Shown here: in pieces, positions 55,787 through 64,000 of the stretch
Layout of the letters: every line of letters begins with the position of its first letter
Numbering within the stretch: position 1 is the stretch's first letter
The notes under the pieces: generated by a model
What the model saw: only the letters and a program-made list of their open reading frames with translations
What the model was told of the DNA's origin: nothing
Database searches by the model: none
Assembly: GCA_030063045.1 (NCBI GenBank)
Contig: JAQSEB010000023.1
Coordinates: 868,001-932,000 of the forward strand
DNA from: Pratylenchus scribneri
Lineage: Eukaryota > Nematoda > Chromadorea > Rhabditida > Pratylenchidae
Reading direction: 5' to 3'
Length of the DNA: 64,000 nucleotides
Translations under genes and position numbers: made by a program

Positions 55787-58700
55787 AGAAAAACATGGAC
55801 TTTCGCCGCTGAAAAAAGGCGAAGAAAAGGAGGAAATTTTGGTGTTGAATCAGAAAGTGGCAACGCCAAAAAGAGTTCAAAACATTCCAACGGCATCATT
55901 GCGAAGAATTCCAGTGAAAAGATGCGCAAAAAAGGAAGAAGAAGAGGAAGAAAATGGGAAGAAAATGAATGGAAAAATTGAGGAGAAAAAGGAAGAAAAA
56001 ATGATAATGAAAGTAATCAAAGTGGAAACAATGGAAGATGAAAAAATTAAAGAAAAGGCAAAGGAAAAGGAAAGAGGGGAAAAGGCTGGAGACAATTCGA
56101 AGGCCACAACAAGAACAACTACAACCGTACTATTGCCCAAACAAAGGCAAATTAGCATTGGAAGTTCTGGTGGACCAAAAAAGAAGGCATCACCTGCTAC
56201 TGTAAAGGAAGAAGAAGGGAAAAGTCGAAATGATGGATGGCAATTTATGGGCAACAAATTTGATGCGGGGACAAAAGTGCCGAATGTCAATGGAAATGGA
56301 GGAATGGGCGATGTGATTATGATGGAAAGTGGGGCAGAAGGTGGGTTGAATAAAAGCGATGTTTCAATATCTTGATTTCAGTATCTTTGAAGTTTGTCAT
56401 AGCTCACTCAGCGAGGCATTAGCCAATCAGGGAAGGCAATATATCGTTTGAAAGCCTAAAGCGTCCTCTAGAAAGTAGCCTTATTATATTTTATAAAAAT
56501 CAAATTGTAAAAAAGATTTATGCCTTTTAGTATAATAAACCCAAATTTTTTGGAATTAAAGCTGCTTTTTCTAGAAATTTCTTTAGGTTTTCAAAAAGTT
56601 TATGGAGACACTTTTTATGTAGAGGAAATTTAGGGCTTTCAAATGGCATATCATCTTCCAAAATTGGCTGTTTACTTGTTGAGATATGGCCAAAAGAAAG
56701 ACAAAGATATTGAAATGGTAGTACTGAAACGATTTGTTTCGAATAGAAAAAAGAAGGGGGATGAATTAATTTGAATGAGTAAAAATTCCATTTTTACAGA
56801 AGATTTACTCTCCCAATCTTCCTATTGGACAGCAAATTCGCGCGGCGGTGCCAACTCTTCGAATAGCCAAGGGGAAATGTTCAGCGCTCGTTCGGTCTTT
56901 TTCCATTTTTTAATTTTCCAATCACAATTTTTTATTCAAGATTGACAGTTTGAACAGTCTTTCCTATGCGGAATCATTCAAAACCGGCAAAAGTCCCCCA
57001 TTCGATGAGGATGATCCGTTTGTGACGCCAACAAGCCCGGATGCCAATTTTTTTGACGAATTCGATGCTCGCGCATTGACCCCTACAGCGGCGGTGAGTA
57101 AATTTGATGCTGCCAAAAACATTGAACCGGTTTAAAAGTTTATCCTATAGCCTAAACATTATATTCAATCGATAGATCTCGTACACATCATTTTATAATG
57201 ATTTGGCTTGGGTTTAACCAATTTTAACTTAGTTTTGAATCATTAGACCAAATGGATTTAAACCGTTTAATACCCTTTAATTGTTGACCAAACTAAAATG
57301 GGTTTAAACCGTTTAATACCATTTAATTGTTGACCAAACTAAAATGGGTTTAAACCGTTTAATACCCTTTAATTGTTGACCAAACCAAAATGGGTTTAAA
57401 CCGTTTAATACCATTTAATTGTTGACCAAACCAAAATGGGTTTAAACCGTTTAATACCCTTTAATTGTTGACCAAACCAAAATGGGTTTAAACCGTTTAA
57501 TACCCTTTAATTGTTGACCAAACCAAAATGGGTTTAAACCGTTTAATACCCTTTAATTGTTGACCAAACTAAAATGGGTTTAAACCGTTTAATACCATTT
57601 AATTGTTGAGCAAACTAAAATGGGTTTAAACCGTTTAATACCCTTTAATTGTTGACCAAACCAAAATGGGTTTAAACCGTTTAATACCCTTTAATTGTTG
57701 ACCAAACCAAAATGGGTTTAAACCGTTTAATACCCTTTAATTGTTGACCAAACCATAACAAATTATATACCATTCAATGCGTTTTTACCAGCTCTATCCA
57801 ATTTTGGGTATATTTGGTTTGGAAATGTAGGACAAACCCCTTTCTTAAACCGTTATATTTATTTTGTTATTAAATATGATATTCAGAATCAATTGGAATT
57901 CAGCCATTTACGTGTGGAAAATCAACGATTGAGTGAACAATGCCGCCGATATAGGCAAGAGAGGAGGCGATGGACGGAATGGTTGAAGCGGCAAAGGGAA
58001 AAGGACGGAAATAATGGAAATGGGAAGAAAATGGCGGAGGAGGCTTTGAACGAATTGGAATTGATGGTCAGCGAGTATAGGGAGGAGAACAGTGCACTGA
58101 AATGCGAACTGGACAGAGCCAAGGTGAATAATGTGGGGATTAATGGAAATTCGAAGGACCAAAATGCCACGAAAATAAATGTTTTTAAATAAATTTTTAA
58201 CAAATTTTAAGCATTTTAAACACTGGCATATTTTGCTCGAATTTTGGGGGGCACCCTACTGTTGAAAATAGAGGGGGAATGAGAAGAGAGTATAGGGACA
58301 ATGGTAAACCGAAACTAAACAGATGGAACCCCCAATTTAGCCATAGCTCATCGAGAGAATAGCCAATTTGGGAAGGCAATATGCCATTTTAAAACCCGAA
58401 GTGCCCTCTACAAAGTGGCTTAATTTTTAAAAATTCAACATTTAAAAAGTTACATGCCTTTAAGAGTAATAAACTCAAATTGGAGGAAAATCCGCTTATT
58501 TTACAAATTATTTTAAATCTTCAAAACTTCAAAAAATTAGTGTAGCCACTTTTTAAAGGGCATTAGGGCTTTAAAATTGCATATTACCTTCCCAAATTGG
58601 TTATTTCCTTGTTTAGCTATGGCCAAAAGAACGGTTCAAGTATTGAAACTTTTTGTTTCGTCGACTTTTGGGATATTCCCCAAGGGATTTTTGATTGACA

Positions 58701-61700
58701 GAAGAGTGTAGGGAGAAAGGAAGGAGGGCCATCATCATAGATAGGAGTGGAAGGCAAAAAATATTGGCATCTGGCCTTATATTTCCCAAGCATTTGGCCT
58801 TTAAATTTCCCAAAAATTATTCCCAAAATAATGTGAAAACAATGGACGGAAATGAATGATTTTGGCATTGGGCTCAATCAATCTTTAAATTTGCCCCTCC
58901 GGCATCAATCAATTCATTTTGTCCCTCCTCCTATAGGATAAGGAAATGTCCGCATCGGTTGGCACATTGATGAATGGCACCGCCGGAATGGAAGCTGTAC
59001 AAAAACAAAAAGAATTGGAGACAAAATTGGAGGCTGCCGAATGTGAATGTGAACAATTAAAGAAGGAAAGGGAAGAATTGGAACAGGAATTGGAAGAAAT
59101 GCAAGATCAGTACAGAGTGGAGGAGATTGAAGAATTCCGAGAATTGCAAAGGGAATTGGAGCTGAACGCAAAGAATTGCCGAATTTTACAATTCAAATTG
59201 AGAAAATCGGAAAGGCAAAGGGAACAGCTGCAAACGGAGAAAAATTTGTTGGCCAAAAAATATCAACAAGAAATTGGGGAAGGTAAATGAAGGAGGGCAA
59301 TTTTTACCCCAAAGCCAAAAGTAGTTTTTGTGTTCTAATAAATCCGATATTGGTTTTAGACCCTAAAAACCTTATACCAATTTGTAGCTCTCATCAAGAC
59401 GCATCGATGTAGGTTTAGACACAAAATTAAAGTTTTTAAAATCAAAAACTGAAATATGGTTTAAAAACGGTTTAACCCAAACCAGTTTCGATTTAAACTA
59501 TGTCAAAAAGACGCGTCTCGATGAGAACTACAAATTAGTATGAGGTTTGTAGGGTTTAAAACCGGTTTGTTACAAATTAGTATGAGGTTTGTAGGGTTTA
59601 AAACCGGCTTCTGTTTTTATTAGAAATCAAGAACTATTTTTAGGTTAAAAATAATATGGGCGATTTTTAAAAAGGGTAAAAAAATATTTTTCCGAAGGCA
59701 AAAAATTGGAAGAAGAAGCGGAGGATGAATTGGAAGAAGAAAGCAGCAAACATTCATCATTGGCCGAAAAGGAGGCAATGTCAAGAAAAGTTGCGGAATT
59801 GGAGCAGGAATTGCGAGTGGCCAAGGAAATTTCCGTGAAATTGCACACTGAATTGGAAATGGCCGAAGAAAGGAGATATAGAATGGAAGATGAATTATTT
59901 TATAATAAGGAGAAAGTGCGCGAATTATTGGCACAAAACAAGTGGAGGGAGGCGAAGAACAGTCGAGAACAACAAACGGTATTTTTGAGGGAAAAAGAAT
60001 ATTTGTGACTTGATAACTTTTTGGTTAGCAATTTAGCAGTTAATTATAAGCCAATTAGAATCATTCATCCAATTTAAATTTATGGCAAGCCAAGATTTAA
60101 AAAGATGGGAGTATTCCGTAATTTTTATCCATAAATTAGGATTTATACTTACAGATAATTTAGTAATTAAAATGAACAAAATTTAGAACCATCTTTAAAG
60201 CCTATTTAAATAATATTTATCATTTTGAAAATTGTAGCAAATTTTATGGCCAAAAAGTAAAATAATAATAAGAATGGAGGAATTCTTCAATTTTTAAAGA
60301 TTTTCTAGATATAATTTAGGCCAGAAGAGAACTTTGTAATATACAGTAAATTGAAATTATGAAACTGAATTAAATTTGTCCAAATTGGTTCAATAAATGC
60401 TTAAATTTTGCCATCAAATTTTGCCAAAAATGAAAATGATCCAAATAGATAGGGGAAAAATGGAAAGGGAAAAGCTGAATTTGATTTTGATTTAACAGAG
60501 AACAAGGGAAGTGTTAAGTGGCGAAAGACCCGAACATGAATTGCATCGTGAAGTGCGCGATTCACTGGAGCGGGAGGCGGATTTGAGGGAACAGTTGCGA
60601 TTCACTGAATCCGATTTGCAACGGACAAGGAGTCGACTGAGGGAATTGGAATTGGAGAATGATGAATTGTTGCAAAAATACATCAAATTGGCTGATCAAC
60701 AACTTCAAATTGGGGAAGGAGGTGGAACAATGTTGACAGTGCCAAGGAAGCCGAATGTGCTCTTCAGAAGCATTAGGTGAGGGAATATGAATAAGCCCTA
60801 ACTTCGCCAGACTAACTTGCCGCGAATGCTTATAACTTGTCAAGCACTAAACCAATTTTAATGATTTAATTATAAAATTAAAGGGCAGCCTTTTAGCTAT
60901 TTAATATTAATTTTATTCAAAATTGATTTAGAATTAATGGAATTATGCCCAAAAAATCATTGAAAATTTCGCTAAATCCAGCATAAGTTAATTTTAAATG
61001 GTTTTTTGTACATAACTACACTCCATCAATTCTAAATCAATTTAAAATATATTTAATATCTTTTAATAGCCAAAACTCTGTCCTTTAATTTATTTATAAA
61101 ATCATTAAAATTGGTAGTCTTGAATTATTATAAAAGGCGATAAATTGGACTGCTCCGGGGCAAATGAAATGGAAATTGGAATAATTTATGAATTTTAGTG
61201 AAGGAAATGATGGAAAAATGGCAAAAGAGCAACAACAACAACAACAAGAAATTATTTTGCCATTGCCAACAAAATTGAGGAAAATATCGGAAAGGTACAA
61301 AAAGGGAAGGAGAATTGTGAATATGAAGGCTGATTGAGTACCTGCTCAAGTTTTTGACCCATAGTTCAACGAGGCAAAAGCCAATATGGGAAAGCAATAT
61401 ATCCTTGGAAAGCCCAAAATGCCCTCTAGTAAGTGGCTATAAAATTGTTTCCAAATTTAAAGAAAGATATATGCCTTTAAAATATAATAAACTCGAATTT
61501 TCTGACTGAATGAGGAAAAGCCGCCCTATTTTATAAATTATTATAAATCTTTTAAAATATTAGTATAGCCATTTTTTGAGGACATTTAGGGCTTTCAAAT
61601 AGCATATCGCCTTCTCAAATTGGTTGTTTCCTTTTTGAGTTATGGCCAAAAGAATGGCCTAGGTACTCAATTAGAGGTCTGTTCTGAAATTTGAGAAATA

Positions 61701-63701
61701 TTTTTGTATTTTCAGTGATGAAACAAAAGCCGAAAGGAAGGATTCGAAGGAAACGACAGCCGATGTTCGGAGGAATACCAAATTAATTATTTATTCATTT
61801 TTTAAATTTAGGCAGAACAACTCTGCTATATGTTGGCGGCAATGGACGCGCAGGCCAATCGAATTTGTAAACAGTTGGAAAAATTGGACAGCACAAATAC
61901 AAATACCGGAAATCCAGAAGATAAAAGGGAAAAGCGAAGATCATTGAAAGGAGACATTTTCCCAGTTCTTGAGGAATTGGGTGGACTTTTGGCTGAAATG
62001 AAGGCAATCAAAGAGCAATTGGCCAAATCACAAAATGTAAAAATTGGAGAGAATAAAAACATTGAAATTGCCGAAATATTTTAAAAAATTAAGGAAGGGT
62101 TTAGTCTTAAATTCACAAACCAAATATACCCAAAATTGGATAGAGCTGGTCGATCAAAACGCATTGAATGGTATATAATTTGTTATGGTTTGGTCAACAA
62201 TTAAAGGGTATTAAACGGTTTAAACCCATTTTGGTTTGGTCAACAATTAAAGGGTATTGAAACGGTTTAAACCCATTTTGGTTTGGTCAACAATTAAAGG
62301 GTATTGAAACGGTTTAAACCCATTTTGGTTTGGTCAACAATTAAAGGGTATTGAAACGGTTTTAACCCATTTTGGTTTGGTCAACAATTAAAGGGTATTG
62401 AAACGGTTTAAACCCATTTTGGTTTAATGGTTCAAAATTAAATTATAATTGATTAAACCCATTGCTAAAATATAATCAAATGATGCGTCTTGAAGAATTC
62501 ATCGGTTGAGTAAGATTTGTGGGTCTGGGATAAACCATTGAACCTTACAATTACAATATATTGGGTATTTTCTATAATTTTTCGGCAAATTAAATATTTC
62601 CCAACAATTTGTGAATTTTGAATTTGTTCAGATTTCCCTGACCAAATCAATGATTTTGGGAAATGTTTTGGGCGATGCTAAACAACGAGAAGATGTAAAT
62701 GAAGGAGAAGAAAATAATAATTCATGTTCGGAATGCGAGGACAGCGAACGAAAAATGGAGGAATTGAAGGAGAGTTGCGACTTTTACAAACGGAAAAATG
62801 CGGAATTAACTGAACAGGTGAACAGCGGTATGGGGGTGATGGAGAAATTGCACATTTATGCCAATTTTATTGAAGCCAATCTCATTTTTAAGCCGATCAC
62901 AACTTAAACTGACCAGAATTAGTATAATCAATGGCCATATCTCACCACTTAATAGCCGTCTTGGGGCACTAATTTGTGGCTAATTAGATTCGGCATGGTC
63001 TATTTAGCTGGGGAAATGCCAATTCTTGACATAATTACATTTTAAAAAATGTTAGGTTTAAAACCTATTCAATTGGCCTTAATTTAGGTTCAAATCAAAT
63101 TACTTAAATCAATTTGAAATTGAAATTATATAAATAATTTCATTAGGTTTAAAACCGTCGATTCTAATTAATATTTCTTTTGGACAGATTTAATTCATTA
63201 AATGTTAAACCGGTCTAAAGCCCACTCAATTAGTCATAACTTAGGTTCAAAATTAATAAATTCTATTAGAAATTGAAATCCTCTAAACAAAACGGATCCC
63301 AAATTAACATTTTGTTGCGCAGATACTCCAAATGAAAGACCAATGGGCGAAAGAGTCGAGAAAGGCCGAAGATGAGGCGGAAGAAAGGGCCCAAAAAATG
63401 GCCAAGGAATTGGCTGAATTGAAGGGGGAAATGGACGAACAAAAATTGTTGATAAGGGCCGGCGAAAGGGCATTGGAGGAAAGTCGGGCGGAATTGTTGG
63501 CATTGAATAAAAGATTGGCCGAAACAACGGTGGAAATGGAAAAGGCAAAGGAAAGAATGGGAGAAGGAGGAATGGACAAAGGAATGGAAATGGCCAAAAA
63601 ATGGGAGGCAAAATACAAGGAAATGAAGGGTGAACGAATTCAGTTGCAAGCGGAAGTGGGCCAATTGAGGAGGAGAACTGAGGAGGCAATGCAAGAATTG
63701 G
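55787..63701 (+). CDS. Long coiled-coil protein of SOGA/MTCL1 type, open at both ends
   Basis: Vertebrate relatives bind and crosslink microtubules; the role here is inferred. Twelve exons in phase: 55787-56340, 56800-56894, 56941-57093, 57887-58123, 58937-59282, 59698-59978, 60499-60776, 61199-61294, 61716-61764, 61812-62036, 62632-62817 and 63323-63701, giving at least 959 residues. The first is basic and low-complexity (KEEEEEENGKK, later TTRTTTT). Exons 2-3 are Ser/Asp-rich. From exon 4 on the protein is almost continuous heptad-rich coiled coil. Family-like cues are NCRILQFKLRKSERQ, ELRVAKEISVKLHTELEMAE, RRYRMEDELFYNKEKVRELL and EQLCYMLAAMDAQANRI. The first exon enters at phase 2, so the start lies upstream. 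The last donor (GGTGAGT at 63701) is followed by a B element at the window edge, so more exons follow. Confidence 0.72.
56385..56705. mobile_element. Family B fold-back element (B18)
   Basis: Arms TTGTCATAGCTCACTCAGCG and GAGATATGGCCAAAAGAAAG. First intron of the coiled-coil gene. Confidence 0.75.
57095..57870. mobile_element. Family C element (C9), about eleven units
   Basis: Array at about 57245-57755. Several units carry AAACTAAAATGG or TACCATTTAATT in an alternating order, suggesting amplification of multi-unit blocks. Starts almost at the donor of exon 3 of the coiled-coil gene. Confidence 0.85.
58330..58635. mobile_element. Family B fold-back element (B19)
   Basis: Arms TTTAGCCATAGCTCATCGAG and TTTAGCTATGGCCAAAAGAA. 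Fourth intron of the coiled-coil gene. Confidence 0.75.
59325..59630. mobile_element. Family I fold-back element
   Basis: Left part CCTTATACCAATTTGTAGCT and CATCAAGACGCATCG; right part GACGCGTCTCGATGAGAACT and ACAAATTAGTATGAGGTTTG. A direct repeat of about 50 bases at the right end (ACAAATTAGTATGAGG... twice) marks a local duplication. Fifth intron of the coiled-coil gene. Confidence 0.65.
60813..61149. mobile_element. Family A fold-back element (A12)
   Basis: Ends ACTTGCCGCGAATGCTTATA and TTATTATAAAAGGCGATAAA. Seventh intron of the coiled-coil gene. Confidence 0.8.
61355..61670. mobile_element. Family B fold-back element (B20)
   Basis: Arms TTGACCCATAGTTCAACGAG and GAGTTATGGCCAAAAGAATG. 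Eighth intron of the coiled-coil gene. Confidence 0.8.
62075..62610. mobile_element. Family C element (C10), five units, antisense to host
   Basis: Four units carry an extra A (GTATTGAAACGG), making them 47 bases and marking a local expansion. Right end TTTTTCGGCAAATTAAATAT. Tenth intron of the coiled-coil gene. Confidence 0.85.
62930..63310. repeat. Family F repeat copy
   Basis: Shares TAGATTCGGCATGG, TTAAACCGGTCTAAAG and CTCTAAACAAAACGG with the zinc-finger intron repeat at 15480-16010. Eleventh intron of the coiled-coil gene. Confidence 0.5.
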
Positions 63702-63744
63702 GTGAGTAAAAATATAGGCGAAACAAGATGAATGAGTATCGCTG

Positions 63745-64000
63745 AGATCATTCTTTTGGTCATAGCTCATCAGCAAGGAAGTAATCAATTTGGGAAGGCG
63801 ATATGCTATTCGAAAGTCTTAAATCTACTAAAAAGTGGCTTTTTAAATTTTTTGAAAATTCTAATTAATTTGTAAAATAAACGGCTTTTCATCCAAAAAT
63901 TCTGGTTCATTATAAAAAATTCTGGTTCATTATACTCAAAGGCATGCAACTTTTATAAAGCTGAATTTCATAAACTTTAGAAAACGCAAAATTATAGAGC
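63745..64000. mobile_element. Family B element (B21), cut by the window end
   Basis: Left arm TTCTTTTGGTCATAGCTCAT and GGCGATATGCTATTCGAAAG. The element continues beyond the window. An internal duplication of AAATTCTGGTTCATTATA is visible at about 63896-63935. Confidence 0.75.

Noticed and set aside
63234..63788. Long minus-strand open frame opposite the last coiled-coil exon
   Set aside because: Antisense shadow of a Lys/Glu-rich coiled coil; the plus-strand frame has matching splice sites and phase.

Overview
The window is nuclear DNA of a nematode. Genes have many small exons, AT-rich introns of about 40 to 1,300 bases with GT-AG (sometimes GC-AG) borders, and AATAAA signals close to stop codons. 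Several products are typical of nematodes: a transthyretin-like protein, an ecdysteroid/choline-kinase-like protein of the CHK family, a ShKT-domain protein and an LBP/BPI-like protein. The compact exons and several GC-AG introns suggest a plant-parasitic (Heteroderid-like) tylenchid. That placement is an inference, not something the sequence proves.

Layout from left to right. A Ras-family GTPase with a CaaX end (+, 374-2555). A short F-box-like gene copy (+, about 4138-4522). A secreted cysteine-rich protein (+, 5832-8251). A 4.7 kb stretch without a confident gene (8252-12944), with one unassigned possible minus-strand exon. A three-finger C2H2 zinc-finger gene (+, 12945-16142). A tandem duplication carrying two more F-box-like genes (-) and a second copy of the zinc-finger gene's last exon. 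The ciliary gene IFT46/dyf-6 (-, 26742-19463). A CHK kinase-like gene that has lost its catalytic residues (+, 28229-30839). Legumain (+, 31802-35790). An LBP/BPI/CETP-family gene (+, 36763-42638). A transthyretin-like gene (-, 44730-43094). A cysteine-rich secreted-type gene (-, about 47895-45894). A Gly/Tyr/Asn-rich ShKT-domain gene (-, 53548-49900). Last, a long coiled-coil gene of the SOGA/MTCL1 type that runs off the right edge (+, from 55787).

The genes do not form one pathway. Seven have a signal peptide or belong to secreted families. The others are intracellular: a GTPase, a transcription factor, an intraflagellar-transport subunit, a kinase-like protein and a microtubule-type coiled-coil protein.

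The striking feature is repeat content. At least three abundant families of short inverted-repeat (MITE-like) elements fill the introns and gaps; here they are called A (12 copies), B (about 21) and C (10). Several rarer fold-back families and one hAT-type MITE with a clear 8-bp target duplication are also present. Family C carries tandem arrays of a 46-bp unit. One 26-bp satellite sits inside both A and B elements. An unrelated second 26-bp satellite fills introns of two genes. In one gene the end of an A element supplies the 3' splice site. Exon coordinates were worked out by hand from splice motifs, reading phase and protein similarity; none has been tested against transcripts.
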